Below are positions 34,361 through 47,481 of a DNA stretch of 64,000 nucleotides, one piece after another. How positions within the stretch are numbered: the first letter of the stretch is position 1; the number at the start of each line of letters is the position of its first letter. Source of the stretch: Volutella citrinella (taxonomy: Eukaryota; Ascomycota; Sordariomycetes; Hypocreales; Nectriaceae); assembly GCA_034401135.1 (NCBI GenBank), contig JAWZSP010000006.1, positions 3,844,001 to 3,908,000 on the forward strand. The letters run 5' to 3'. A program made the translations under genes and the position numbers. Under the pieces are notes generated by a model. It was not told the origin of the DNA. It made no database searches and saw only the letters and a program-made list of their open reading frames with translations.

Positions 34361-36968
34361 ATGGTGCCGTCAGTATCGGTGCCGTTGGCAGTGTCGTTGG
34401 GACACTCAACCCTCAAGGCTTGATGGCAAAGAGAACCATCAAACCTTTACGCTCGTTATGACCAGATATGAATCAGAAGGGAACATCAAAAGGAAACTAC
34501 AGGAAGAAAGGGGTTACAGAATGTCTTCATTTCGGTGTACACATTCGCTAGACACTATACAATTCGACATATTCCCCTATGACTTTGCAACTGCCTTTCT
34601 AGTCGTGCTCTATCCTACCATGTGAATTATGCTAGAATCGTAAGCGTGCCTCTCTTGAGTTCCAATAAAAATGTGGCTCAAAGAAAAGGGTGGGTGTCGC
34701 GGTGCCATCTCATGCCACGTAAACCGGCGTCTGTTCAACGGAAATGGGAGACTGCTTGGGCAGTCACATGAATGTTAGAGTCCGTGAGTGGTCAACCACA
34801 ATTGTTGGTGGTAAATTGGCGAATTTGTGAGAGCCACGCAAAGTCTCCCAGGTGACCCGGAAAGTGAGGGCCTCAAGTTCAGCCCGACAGCCACCACTCT
34901 TGGCCTCGAGCCGCATTTCAGAGCACAACTCAATCAAATCGAACTACATTAAAGCGTATGTTCATCTCCCACCGAATTAAGATACTCCAGGTACGACATT
35001 TGTCGAAATGGAAAAATTCCAGGACAAAAATCCTTGGTTTTGCGAGGCGAACGCAGATCGACTTCAATGCTGAGTACATGTATTGGCTACGATTTCGACA
35101 GCCATGAATTCCTCACAGTTCGGCCACTGAAAGCCGATTCCCCTACCTCAAATTGGCCATTTGGTCACGAAATAACAACTCTAGGAGGCATTCATCCGCA
35201 AGATGGCACCGGGATCATGTTCTGTTCCCCCATACCTGCATTTTGTGAAGCAGCCGGCAAACAAACTAGGTGCTGGCAGAATGTCGAAAAGGCCGTGTGT
35301 GCAAAACCTTCTTTCGAAATCCCACCAGGAAAATAGACGAACGCATAAACTAGAATACTGCCAGTGAATGGGCTTATCACAATAACAGAGTCGATGCTTC
35401 TGCTGCTTGCACGACCATGCGATCAGACCTCGGGGCTGGGCTGACAGGAAAATCTCATGCGGCTGCCTCTTTGTTCAACCGCATGGGGTTTCACAATGTT
35501 ACAAGGGCGATGTAGCCTATTGTTTGTGGCAATTGTGCTCTTTGTCCTGGATTGGTAAGGCACGTGGATGACCAGTCACCGTGCAGACCTTTGTATGTCC
35601 TGTAGACCCGAAACGGCGGGGTTCAAGAAGTCTAAAAGCGGGTTCCTTTCAATTGACATGTGGAGGAAATACCTAAAAATAACTCCCAGGATTGCCAAGT
35701 CCAGAGAGTTTTGGATCAGATTAAAGCGGAAGGATCAATATGATCATTTGGCTTGAGGGCTTTCAAGCTTCATGTTCTTGTGGATTGGCCTTCTGTTAGG
35801 CTTCATAACCAGAAAATACAATCGAATGCACAAGCGCGCCGGTCTGCCAATGCCTTGGAACTATTGGTCTAGACTCTAGAATCAGCGGGCTCTAGCTGAC
35901 GCTGTTGGAGAAGAGGAAGCAACTTGAAGTTGCCTCAAGACACGATCGTGCCCTGCAGGCATGAAATCAGCACAGTAGTCTGTGGAGAGTATTATGTTGT
36001 CTAAGCTGATATGACTCTGAAGTTTGTGTTTCCTGTCTCCCAATTCTTCCGAGTGCACACGCAGCTACTCTCTCAATATGGTGGAAGCTTGGAACATCTA
36101 TGTGCTGTGGTCCTGACTGCCGCGATACCTAAATCATCATGGCGTGAAACAACATTGAAGCCAACATGGGTGTAAGGCCATTGGGAGGAAACGGAACAGA
36201 GCAGCAAGTCGTGTGGTTGCTGGAACACGACCCAAATGTTGCTGCAGTTGTCATCTCGTCAACAACGCTTAATTGCTTCAACGGCAACCTTGAAGATAAT
36301 TCGTGATTCACCTCCCCATAACGTGCCTCTAGTGGAAATTGGTCACTCCACTGATTGAGCGGCTCGCTCGGTGCGTACACAGGGCTTGCAAATGCTTACT
36401 GAGCAGCCCGAGGCGACCCCACCGGCCCGCGCGGTTATTGTCAAGTCGGATTCTGTTGGTGTCGCCGAGGTTCTACAAGCTACAGGTGTTGCAGGGGTCG
36501 GCAAGGGCCTGTGAGGGCTGGTCGGACTGCTGAGATCCAGCATGCGGCCACTGAAAACCTGTACCGCCGAGCGGGTGGCACCCTCCGGCCGGCTCCCCCG
36601 CTCCCGTCATGGAATGACTAATACCCCACCCTCGAATCATGTCTTGGCTGGAGCCGTCGCACTTGTCCCGCCTTTAATCCACCATCGCCGAGGCCCTCAA
36701 CTGCACCCGCCCTGTGTGTCCAACCGACCATTGCGCTGCTTTCCAATTCCCGCTTGATTCCCTTTCCCCTCCAACGGGCCATTGCCCTTGACTCTTCTTA
36801 TTCAGATCCAGAACTGGTGCCAATGCAGATCTAGCGCCGCTACTGCGAGATAGCGACCGCCTCCCACGACAGACGAAATCCTCGTGACCCCGCCGTTGAC
36901 GAATCGACCCCGACCCGACTGCGGCATCGGCATCGGCATCGACACCGGCCTCAAACACTCAGCTAAAT
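34361..36968. other. Gene-free stretch, 2.6 kb
   Basis: It starts with the 3' flank of the secreted protein gene, including AATAAA at 34664-34669. Base composition is visibly more AT-rich than elsewhere. Only ORFs up to about 100 codons without motifs are present. The last few hundred bases are the promoter and leader of the GTP cyclohydrolase gene. Confidence 0.6.
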
Positions 36969-38172
36969 ATGTCGTCGAATGCCCGGTCTGGCACGTCGGC
37001 CAGCGACGCCACTCTTCCGTCCTTTTACTCTCCTCGCGCACAAGCTGCTGACGCCAATGCGCCCCAAAATGGTGCTAGCGATGGCCAGCAACCAGTAGAC
37101 GATCTGTCGCTCTCCACGGCCGCTGATGCCGAGGCGTCCAGCACTCCTACCTCTGCTGTCGCGCAACCTCCTCCTCCCCCGTCTCTGCTTTCTCCCGCCT
37201 TCACGCCTCCGGGGACGCCCGGTACTTCAACACCGAACGCGGTGCCGCGGGGTGTTCCTGTCGATAGCTCTGTGCCATCCGGCGGCTGCGGATCCAAGAA
37301 ACCCCGCCTGCTAGAGACATTGCCGGAAGTTCAATGCATTGTCCGCGCTCGCATTCCCACGGTCGCTGGCACCGAGATGTTTTTGCATCTGTACACGAAC
37401 AACGTCGACAACAAGGAGCACCTGGCCATCGTTTTCGGAAACAACATCCGCAGCAAGAGCCTCGATGCGCCACGCGAGGGCGAAACTGAGTTGGACCGCT
37501 TGATCCGCGGTGCGTACACTGGGAGGCTCTTCCCTGGTCGCACCACGAGCGGCATGACCAGCGGCGAGGAGGGCACACAATCGCAACCTGAACAGCCCCC
37601 TCAGCCTCCACTGGTACGAATTCATTCCGAGTGTTACACCGGCGAGACAGTCTGGTCAGCGCGATGCGACTGCGGAGAGCAGCTCGACGAGGCGGCGCGA
37701 CTCATGGCCTTGCCTAGCAGCGCAAGTGGCGGCATCATTGTCTACCTGCGACAGGAGGGCCGCGGCATCGGCCTGGGAGAGAAGCTCAAGGCATACAACC
37801 TGCAAGATCTTGGCTCAGACACCGTAGAGGCGAACCTGCTCCTGCGGCACCCGGCCGATGCACGTAGTTATGGATTGGCCACGGCTATGCTGATGGACTT
37901 GGGCCAGGACGACGTACGTCTGCTGACCAACAACCCCGAGAAGATCCGCGCTGTCGAGGGACCCAACCGAGAGATTCGTGTAACGGAGCGGGTGGCCATG
38001 GTGCCACTGTCGTGGAAGGGCCGGGGTGGTTTCCGAAGCCAAGAGGTCGAGGGGTATCTCAAAACCAAGGTGAGCAATCTCCTGCAACTGCTTACGCCTG
38101 ATGACAATATTTGCTGACCAGCTACAGATTGAGAAGATGGGTCACATGTTGGATATGGGAGGGCTATCTTAA
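36969..38172 (+). CDS. GTP cyclohydrolase II, first step of riboflavin synthesis (RIB1-type)
   Basis: Exons 36969-38069 and 38128-38172, with a 58-bp intron (GTGAGC, branch GCTGACC, CTACAG); 381 aa. The last 14 residues ([14 protein letters not shown]) come from exon 2. Reading through exon 1 would give an unrelated tail. The enzyme opens GTP to 2,5-diamino-6-ribosylamino-pyrimidinone phosphate, formate and pyrophosphate. The zinc site Cys222, Cys233, Cys235 ([16 protein letters not shown]), the [11 protein letters not shown] loop (259-269), [10 protein letters not shown] and LLTNNPEKI are all intact. Residues 1-110 form a Ser/Pro-rich extension with no counterpart in bacteria. A linker at about 188-214 is a typical fungal insertion. 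No DHBP synthase domain is fused. Confidence 0.95.
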
Positions 38173-38905
38173 TGGATACGATGGCTGTCAGTCACTGGAT
38201 GAGAGGGACTGGCTATCAAATAGATGCGGATTTGTTCGAAACTGCACAAATGGGCTGAACATATGGCTGGCTTGGATCCAATGGCTGGAGTTTGTCTTTG
38301 GGCGCACTCTTTTGGCGTTTTTTTTTTCTGGTGGCGACCTGTTGGGTGGTTGAGCATGAGTAGACAAACAGGGCGAGTCATGATCGTGATACATGGCATC
38401 CCAAAAGGCATTCGATATCCAATCGCTATTTTGACCGAATTTTCTGGCAGCAAAGGGGCTCGACGACTGAAGCGGCATCTTTGTGAATTTGCGATGATAG
38501 TTCTTGGTGGTGTTTTCTCGCCACGCTCTTGCAGCTCGGCCCGAAACTGATATGACGTCGATGTGCCTCAAACTGCAACAGCTGTAGCGGCAGGGACCTT
38601 GCAAGCCCCCTGTAGCCCTGTAATCCTGGTGGCCTGGTCACTGGTGGACTGGTGTGGACCCTCAGGCCAACGCACGCCCAACGCACGCGACGGCAGAGCT
38701 AGGCCTCAAACAGCACATGAACGTACTTTTTCTGAGCTCTGCCTTCTGGCTTGCTGCTGCAGCGTGAATCCTTCCTCACTTTCACGTCACCCGCATCCCA
38801 CACGCGTTCTTCCCGCTTTGCGCCGTCTTGTATTCCTGTTCGCGTTGACTTTTACAATCTTTCCCCCTCCAGCATGCGACCGTAATCGCAGTACCACCAT
38901 CCGCC
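38173..38905. other. Intergenic region between tandem genes
   Basis: It holds the 3' flank of the GTP cyclohydrolase gene and the CT-rich promoter of the coilin-like gene. No gene is supported. Confidence 0.6.
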
Positions 38906-41900
38906 ATGTCGTCCCAGGCGCTGCGCTTGCGTCTCGTCATCCGTCGCCATGCCGTGCCCGAGGTCAAGCTCGTGTGGCCCTGCGTCGCATCCCAAGACCT
39001 CACCGTTTCGAAACTCTTAGCCCAGGTCAACGATGTGGTGCCTCTCGAGAGCGGGGAATGGGGCCTTGAGGACTACGCCGTGGAGCTTGCCGACGACAAC
39101 GGCGGCAGCTTCGAGTGTTTGCATTTCCAGGAAGTCGGCCAAATCTTCAAACCCGATGATCAAGTCATGTAGGCCCCCCTATTCCCACCAGCCGCGTTGG
39201 AGCTATCCCCGCTAACTCTTTCGTCTAGTATTCGATCTCTCCTCACCGAAGACCTTAAGAGACGACGGCTCAGCGGACGACATCAGATTACAATTGATGG
39301 CAAGCACCTCATTGACGGCCTCACATTCGGCCGAGCGTGGCTGCGTACCCCGAGGGACCGACCTGCCTTGGACCTCCCCCCAAGAAAACGAGCTCGCGCC
39401 ACATATGACCAGGAGCTGGACGAGGATGAAGACGACGAGGATGACGGGTCCTATGAAGACGAAGAACAAGACCAGTTGCTGTTGGAGGCCCCTGATCATG
39501 TCGGGTCCGATCAGTTGAAAACCATTGGTTTCACGGCCACATTCGACGACGCCGACCTAGATGCCGACGACGAAGACGATGAGGCTGGCTTCAAAGATAA
39601 CGACTTCTTGCCAACGTCTCGAAATGAGGGCAATCCATATGCAGAGGACGACACAGATGACAGCAGCGTCGATGAGGAGCCGACAGGGGATCTAGACGAA
39701 GAGCTGCGGCTGCTTGAACACGACAATTCCGTTGTTGACGAAAAGCCTTCCCATGGGCTTTTGGATTTGCCTAGTGATCACGATGAGAATGCACTACAGG
39801 GGCTCCTTCCTGTCCAGAGCCTCGACCTGTCTTCTTTGGATCATATTACGGCCCTGAGGTCAGCATTTCCGCTGACGCCCATCTCTACCATCCAAAACGA
39901 GCTACTTCATCACGACAAGAATCTCAGAGCAGCATTTCAGGCCCTGTCAAAGTCCAACGAGCCAACGATTAGCTTCGATGAGATGATGGATCGCTCTTTA
40001 TTAGGTGTCCCAGAGCTGTCTCCCCAACCGCCCTCAGCCGAAGACCTCGAAGCTACCTTGTTTAGAGGCATCGGGGGGTCGCAGCCTGCCCCGCCCACAT
40101 TTAGTGGCCTTCGCCAACCCTCTCGACCACTTATAGAAGAAGTTGACAGCATCGAGGCGGTGGTCGTGAAGCCGGCCAACGCAGCCACCGAGACGACAAC
40201 TGCCATAACACTTGATATGACTGGCTCTGTCAACGAGCGGGCGCTGGCAGACAGTGACGATACATCAGACAGTGGCAGCAGCAGCGACAGCAGCAGCGAA
40301 TCAGAATCTGAGTCCGAGTCGGAATCGGAATCCGAGGAGTCGAGCTCCGACAGCGAAAGTGACGATGCATCTGAGAATAACCGGGCGGATGACGTTTTCA
40401 GACAAATATTCGCCGGGTCGGCCAACGACTCCTCGGACGAGTCGTCTAGCTCGGACGACAGCGACTCGAGTGATTCCAGCTCTGAGTCAGGTGGTAGCAA
40501 CGCCTCCGGTGTCGCTCAGAAGATGCCTGCAATTGGAATTGTTGAGGTCGATAGTAGCAGCTCCAGCGACGATTCATCCGACGTTTCCAGTAGTTCAAGT
40601 GATTCTGACTCGGAAGTTGAGCCCCAGGAATTTTCCTCCAAGGCTGTTAGCAAACCAGTAAAGCAACAAGCAGATGCCACTCTCGTCCAGCCAGGATGTG
40701 GACTCTCCAAGACTCAGAAGCGGAACGCCAGAAGACGGGAAGCTAAGAGGCTGCGACAGACAACCGAAGGAATTACGGAGGCAAAGGCAGCACAAAATAA
40801 CTCCCCTGAAGAGGATGAGCTGCTTGCTAGGAAACGAGCACTACTGAGTGCAGTGAGCGATGAGGCCGTTGAGCCCAACCAGGGCAAGAACAGCAACGAT
40901 AAGGATGATGAAGACGCGCCAATGCAGGACACGCCCGCCGCCGAAGCTTCTGAGAAGGGAACGCCAGATGTGGAATCCAGCACACCGCGACGCCGCATGA
41001 AAGTCGATGTTGGCGCTGGTCGGCGCATGCTATTTGGAGCTTTAGGCCTCAAGAACCCAAAGTCAAAGGCCGATGAAGACAAGCTGCGAAAGAGTTTGAT
41101 GAAGGATATCCGTCCTCTGGAGAACCAACGAACCAAAGACGACGCGCAAAATGGCAAAAAGGATGATGAGAATACCGAAGTCGGCGAAAATCCTGATGCC
41201 TGGAAGGAAAAGATCACCTATCGTGCTGTAGAGTGCTGCCACGAAGACATGGTCTTGAGTGAGCCTCCCTTCCCTTTCGTCCAGCGCTGGGATCCTCAAC
41301 AACAATATGGGGCTATGCGAAAGAGAAAGAGGGAATCACAAAACTTTGACGAAAGCTACTATGACGAAGATTCGTATTGGAACGAAGACGAACAGTGGAA
41401 TGAGGGTGGCAAGAAGAAGAAATCCAAAAAGCGGAAGTCGAAAAGCGCTTCCGGGGCCAATCAGACACATGGGAACGTTGACGCGGCCGACGACGTGGAG
41501 CTCAACTATGATGATGTTCCGGCCAACGATCAGCCCGATCAGGCCGAGAGCCAGGACATGCCAGATGTTGATGATCTACCGGCTCTTCCATCAGACCTCA
41601 ACACCCTGCCGCCCCTCGCGTTCAGTGATGTCAAGCCGGGTATGGTGATGACCTGGAATGAGCTTTCGATGTCAAAGGCGACCAATTGGCAGCCTCAACT
41701 TATGCCAATTACAGCGCTCGTTCTCTCCGTGAGTGTTGAGGAGTCCGTCCATGTCGTTCTTGCAAAGCGAGATCGCGAGCAAGATGACAAGGTCTACGAC
41801 GAGCAAACAGGCAAACGGGTGTACGACAGGTTCGAGGCCCCTGACTCTGATGAGGACGAGACGGCCGACGATGACGGACGTCGGGATGTGGCATGGGACA

Positions 41901-43330
41901 CCATGGCCGACCCAAGGCTGGTTCAGCCAGCCCCGGTTTCGAGCGAGACAACAACGCCGTCAAAGAGTGTCCCAGCCGCTCCACACGACACGAGCCCGGA
42001 AGGAACCGTCGCACACAACAACAAGGTCAGACAAAGTGAAGATGATTGCTTGAACGTAACTGAGGAGTTAGACCAGCAGAGATTGAACGCCGACAAGGAT
42101 ACGACAATGGGCGAGACTACCGCTGGTGCCGAAGCAACGGACAGCAACATTTCAACCTCCATTCCTTCCGGTCAAGGACAACCACCGCTCGATTTCGCTG
42201 ATGGCGGCGATGATACTGTGATTTTTGACCCGATTCCCAGTGCCGACGCATCAAGCCACAAGGCCAACGGCTCGAATGACGACGTATCACAACCACAAGA
42301 CGAATTGCCACCCAGTCCTGACAAATTACCAAGCACACGGGATAGCCAGGAGCCTCGCGAGATGGAGAAATCTTCAGATATGCAGGCGAACATGATGGAT
42401 CTTGATGGAACGGCGGAGTCCGTCATCCCAGACAGTTTCGCCATGGATGCGGTGATTTCTGACAGCATGCCGTCCCTTCATGCGGCCTTTTCGATACCGC
42501 CAGACGAGGGGATCTCGCAAGTAGAAAGCGTCCCAAGCGGGCGGCAGCCGCCGTCCCAGAGTGACATTGGGGGGCTTGAAGAAGTGTCTAGCACCTTGCC
42601 AGAGATTACGCCCAAGGCCAAACAGGCCACCCCGGAGAAGGATGACGCTCCTGCACACGTCAGGGACGCGAGTAGCAGCCCGTTCCCAACTCTGGAGGAG
42701 GTCTTTCACACAGCGTCCACTTCAAGACAAACTCAAAGCCCTGCAAAGCTGGCACAGCTGTCAGCGCTACGGTCGTTGAAACCGCAGGTGCTTCGGGACT
42801 TGGAGTACGAGGAAGCGATGCGCAGATTAGACGATGGCGACGAGTCAGAGGACGGTTCGGCAAGCCATAAAACCGTTCGCAACTTATTCCCGAATGCAAC
42901 GCAGCCGGCGGCTGTCGGGGGATCCGGCGTGGGAGTGAAAGTGGAAACACCACTCAAGCCGAAAGGGTCAACCCGATCAAAGGCCAGCAAGAAGAGCTCG
43001 ACCTTTGTGATCCCCGAGGGGAGCCAGGTCGTTACTATCGAGTCCAGCCCGGCGTCGAACTTTAGCGAAGATTACGCGCAGGACAGCATTGACGACACCT
43101 ATCATGGCAGTCCCCTTCGTGCTAAGGGAAGAGGCAAGCCGGCCACCGAGGGCACCGTGAGAGAGACGCGGAGCCGTAGGAAGAGCGTCCCGGCCACGGC
43201 GCCGAGTGGAACCACCACACTGTCGCGACCGACCCGAAGTAGGACGTCGCTCCCGCCAGGGGCGATTGGGAATGCGAGTGCCGTGAGTCAGATCAAAGGC
43301 CGGAGAAAGGCGGCTGGTGGAAGGCACTGA
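38906..43330 (+). CDS. Large acidic coilin-like nuclear protein
   Basis: Exons 38906-39168 and 39229-43330, with a 60-bp intron (branch CGCTAAC, TCTAG); 1454 aa. Residues 4-120 resemble the ubiquitin-like N-terminal domain of coilin (LRLRLVIRRHAVPEVKLVWP..., LTVSKLLAQV, HQITIDGKHLIDGLTFG). A basic nuclear signal PPRKRARA follows, then a 300-residue acidic stretch and a Ser/Asp/Glu tract at about 425-555. KTQKRNARRREAKRLRQ is a second basic patch. Around 880-935, LPPLAFSDVKPGMVMTWNELSM...WQPQLMPITALVLSVS resembles the coilin C-terminal Tudor-like module. The C-terminus is basic (RGKPATEG, KGRRKAAGGRH). Coilin organises snRNP assembly in Cajal bodies. The match rests on domain order and sparse motifs, so it may be only a fungal protein with a similar N-terminal domain. 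I see no other identity. Confidence 0.85.
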
Positions 43331-43924
43331 TGTATTGTCACTTGGTCGTATCGAGAACGAATGCGTGGTGTTTCGTCACCAGTCTCACTCAGCGTTGCTC
43401 CTTGTCTAGCTGGCGTCGGATGGAAGGTGTTGACAATCGAACATAGTAGCTACGATGGCCTTACTTTAGCCATTATCGGCAAGCCAAAGTGTAGCATAAA
43501 TGCACATTCAAATGAAGAATACAACGTCACCGAACAGACTGTTTTGTGAACGTAGCACCCAACTGAGTATGTACCAGCAGTTGGGTATGTACCAGGCACA
43601 GTTGATGAACAAGATCCAAGTAAAAGTTGGTTGATTGATTGGGTGGTATCAAAATAGGACGGCTTGGTCCAAGCATCCCAATTCCATTTTGCACGGAACT
43701 CCACCGCTCCATGCCCGATTCTTCCCACAGACGCCGGCTGGTAAAAAGAGGGCGGTCTAAACACAAGGGAACTAGATATATACGAGCGTCAGCAGAGGCG
43801 GCAAACGGAGAGAGTTTTCTTCCGTGGTCGCTTTTCTCCATCAAGAAACAGCTGCGGCCGCCTCCCCTTCGCTTCGGCTTATTCGTTATTCTTCACTTCT
43901 CTTCTTTCTCTCATCCTCTGCAGG
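43331..43924. other. 3' intergenic region between convergent genes
   Basis: This lies between the coilin-like and PAN-like genes, which end towards each other. It holds their 3' flanks and no supportable ORF. Confidence 0.6.
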
Positions 43925-45099
43925 TCATGAAGAGAGCTGCAGCGCGACATAGGCCGAGTCCGTCTTGTCGACGTTCTGGCCGAGGTCACCCTTCTTGGTG
44001 CCGTTCTTGAGCCAGCAGTTTGCGCCCATCTGGCCGTACCAGAACTGCAAAGCCCTGCGGAAGACGACGGCGCGGCAAACGTTCTCGCCCTTTTTGTCCT
44101 TTGCGCCATCGTACTGATTCGCGCAAGCATCCACGCAATCCTGGACCGAGTAAGCGACGAGGGAGAATATGTCGCTCGTCGTGCCTCCCTCGTTCGCCTG
44201 GTCGCCAGAGTTGAGCTCGACTCCACAGTACATGCGGAATTTTAGGTCCACAGCCGTGGCCGTCATCTGCTTGTACCGCACATCACTGCCGGGGCAGTCC
44301 AGGCGCAGCTTCTGGATGACGGACGGGCTCTGTGGGGCATAGCCATTCGTCGTCTGGTCGTTAGAGTTCTTCTCGTTGCTGGCACTCTGCTCCTTGGCGG
44401 CGTCGTCTTTGGCCTTCTTGACGGCGTCTTCCTTTTCCTTTTGCATCGTGGCCACGATCCCAGTCCTCGCCTCATTCGCTAAGTTGAGGCTGGTGGTGAG
44501 GTTCTTTTCCGAGCTGTGGGGTGAGGGTGTAAGTCGACATGTCCATCAACCTAGACTACTGGTAGGCAGTAAAAGCAGAGGGGAACTAACCTCTGACACT
44601 TGGCTAGGGTGCCGCCGAGGCCACCGCCCAACACCGCTCCCATGAGAAAAGCAGTCACGAGGGCAACCAGGGCGGTAAAGGCAATTAGGCTCAGACCAAA
44701 GGGGGGAGCTTGGCTCTTATGAGGCTTCTCGCCCTCAACTGGGGGAACGGGGCCGTATTCTTGATAGGGCGTGTAAGTAAACGGGGTTGTTGGGTGTGGT
44801 GTCGCGGCGTTAGACGGGGTGAGTGTGCTGTCACTGAAGACGGCGCTGTGGTGGTCCTTTGCGGCCACCTGCTCGGGGGAGAGGGGTGAGTTGTGCTCAA
44901 TGCCACCGAACTCGTATGTTTGTAGGCCAGCCGTCTCAGCGTGGTTCACCCGCGCGCGGGAGGAGCCATATTCGCCGTTGCTGAAGACTTGGTGGTGGAC
45001 CTCGAGGCCGTCACTATCCTGATGTTGCGTCATCGGCCTCGGGCTGGGGGTCGGGCTGGCGTTGTTGCTGTAGTTGGAGTTGTAATTTAGGGGCTCCAT
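43925..45099 (-). CDS. Single-pass membrane protein with C-terminal cysteine-rich PAN/apple-like domain
   Basis: Exons 45099-44591 and 44513-43925, with a 77-bp GTTAGT...CACAG intron; 365 aa. Residues 1-130 are hydrophilic, Ser/Pro/Thr/His-rich and probably cytosolic. One transmembrane helix lies at about 134-157 (FGLSLIAFTALVALVTAFLM) with a glycine-rich end. A helical stalk follows, with KEKEDAVKKAKDDAAKEQ. The C-terminal about 130 residues contain six cysteines in an apple/PAN-like arrangement (DCPG, YCGVEL, DCVDACA, NVCRAVVF, NCWLKNG), plausibly three disulfides outside the cell. There is no signal peptide, so a type II topology is inferred. Related fungal proteins are uncharacterised. 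I start at 45099 (MEPLNYNS); an in-frame Met 27 codons upstream is possible. The function is unknown, perhaps wall or surface sensing. Confidence 0.85.
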
Positions 45100-47481
45100 C
45101 GTGAGCTGTGTGATGTGTGGTGAGTGACTCAGGCTATTATGATTATGATCACTAATGACGCCTGGCCTTGACGAAGCCAACCACTAGAGAGCCACCGAGT
45201 GAGAACCAGTGGATTAGAGTTGAAAGTCGGTTTGGAAAAGATCAGCAGAAGACGGGAAGCAGAGAAGAGGAGCAGAGCACCGGAGGGCTGGTGGGCAAAT
45301 TAACTATGAGCTGAATGGAGGCGTTCATTATTGTGGTCGGACCCATCCCGGACCCCATCATGGACCTCGTCCCGAGCGAGAGCCCTACGAGAGGCCAATG
45401 GGCACTGCCAACGTTTCAGGTCCGTTGTCCTAGAGCGGGAATCTGCTGTTCCTGAGCGTGAGCCCTGTCGGGCCAGCAAGGGACGGTGGACACGCATCGG
45501 GCATGGCCATGGCTCGTGGGTGCCACGGGCGGACGAGTATCGGGCCAAGAATCGGCGAGGGAGAGGGCAGCCGCAGCAGAAGTCCCCAAGAACAGCAAAT
45601 GAGACGCCGGAGCGGGTAGTTGGATACGGATTTGCCGCCCAGAGACCCCGGCGAGAGCGCAGACTATCTTGAATTAGATCGACCAAAGTCCCAAATTCTA
45701 TGGGCCCGCCCTCCCCCTCGGCTGCGGCGATGCTCAAGCCTCGAGGCCACCAAGGTAATATGGATATGCAGAGGCAGGGATGCCAGGAGAAAGACGACAG
45801 ACGAACTAATCAGCTGGTGTCCCGCAGCAGAGCCTGGGATGCTAAATTAAACGGTTGGGGACGAGACCAGATCCAGGCTTTCGTGACCGAAACGGCATCA
45901 CTGTGGTTCCAGTGGCAGAGAGTGGAAAGCCGGTTTCCGAGCTGTGGTTCCTGCAACGACCCGGTCAAACGTCTCCAGATCAAGCTTTGAGTCAAGACTG
46001 GACTGCACCAGTGATCTGCTCACCTGCTTCCTTGGCCTGCCTGAGTCGAGCCTGCAGCCCCCAATTGGCTTGCATCTTCTCACTCGTTTGGTGGCCCCCA
46101 AGGCGTTCTCTTTGGATCTTTGGATGTAGGAGAATGCATGGGCGAGGGACTTCCTTCCCAGATACAGACAGGCAGTGGCAGCGGGACACCTCAGGCAGGA
46201 AGAGTCTGGTGTACCTGCTGAGCCTCTTCCTCCTCCCCACAGCCAGGCGTATTCTATCCAACCCGCCACATAATACTTGGGTGCCAAGATGATAGTAATT
46301 CCGGGAAAAAAATAAGAATTTCCCTATCCTGTACTATCCAGCCGCTGCTATGCATTGCCAGGTTCACTGTCCATGTGGTAGGTGTGTGCGTGCTCCACCG
46401 CGGGATGCACAGCCTCTGAAGCCAGCCCTGTCAAGAATAGCAACAGCGCATGCTTCTCAAGCTGCTCCTCCTCCTCCTCCAGGGTGTCAGAGCGGCAAGT
46501 CAAGCAAAAATGATCAAGGTCGCGGGCGGCTAGTCGAATTAGCTTTGAGGCGCAATCGACTCGTCTATGTGGCAGTCATGGCGAAGTATGCATATTCGCA
46601 ACAAGCAGTCGCGCTACTGGTTCTCACGCTCTAATAGCCCGGTCGTAGGGCGCCCACTAACCTATGGCCTAGTTTCAGGTGTCTTCCCGCGCTGACGGAA
46701 CCGTTCCCTCCTTCTGCTGGCCACTGCCCCTCACTGGCTGCTGGTTGCTGTAATATTGCTGCCCAGTGCTCTGGATTGCTGACTGAGCCACTCTCATGTC
46801 TTGCAGTGGGACACCGCCAGCCAACCACACTGCGCCACCCATGGGCGTCCTCTTCAGGCTCCTCTTGTGCGAGTGTCTCCACCTTGAACAACTGGTCACC
46901 CGCCCGTCGCGCCTGGGACACGACCGTTGGCACCAGGGAACTCCATTGGCTCATAGCAGTTCTCGGTATCAATCAAGAAACAACTCCTGTACCGTCACCA
47001 ACTCAGTCGACGTCTCCAGAGCACACGCTGCAACATTTATTTCCAATGGTTGTGCGTCCGATGTGTTCCCATATTGCACAATTCGAGGCAACTGCACATC
47101 GGACACGCAAACAAATGTTCCTCCACCCACCACATGATGGGTGGGAGGGAACGTCAGAAAGGGGACAGAGACGCATCCAAATACGCCTGTGTCCGCAAGA
47201 TGTTCAATATAATGCTCCTTTTTCGTCTCGTGTCCATCGAAAACTCCCAGTGTTCAATTGTACTCTCTTTGTTCTTAAGTCTTCAGCGTTCAAATCAACT
47301 GTTTCCTACTAAGCCAGAGCTCAACGCCTTAAAGACCGACAGTCACCTACCTCCGGCCTCTACAAGATTCGAGTTGCCGTGCGAGAATACTGGGACGAAA
47401 CTCATTGCACTTGAATCTCATATTGGAACATTCAAGACGATACTAGCAAAAAGAGTTGATCGCGAGAATTGAGACTTCATT
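45100..47481. other. Gene-free stretch, 2.4 kb
   Basis: Divergent promoters lie at both ends. TGACTCA at 45125-45131, within the symmetric TGAGTGACTCA, fits the Gcn4/CPC1 site just upstream of the PAN-like gene. ORFs between (up to 178 codons) overlap on both strands without motifs; none is supported. Confidence 0.55.
45125..45131. promoter_or_regulatory. Gcn4/CPC1-type site
   Basis: TGACTCA, part of TGAGTGACTCA, lies 26 bp upstream of the chosen start of the PAN-like membrane protein. It matches the amino-acid-starvation regulator consensus. So close to the start it may fall in the leader; it could be chance. Confidence 0.35.
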
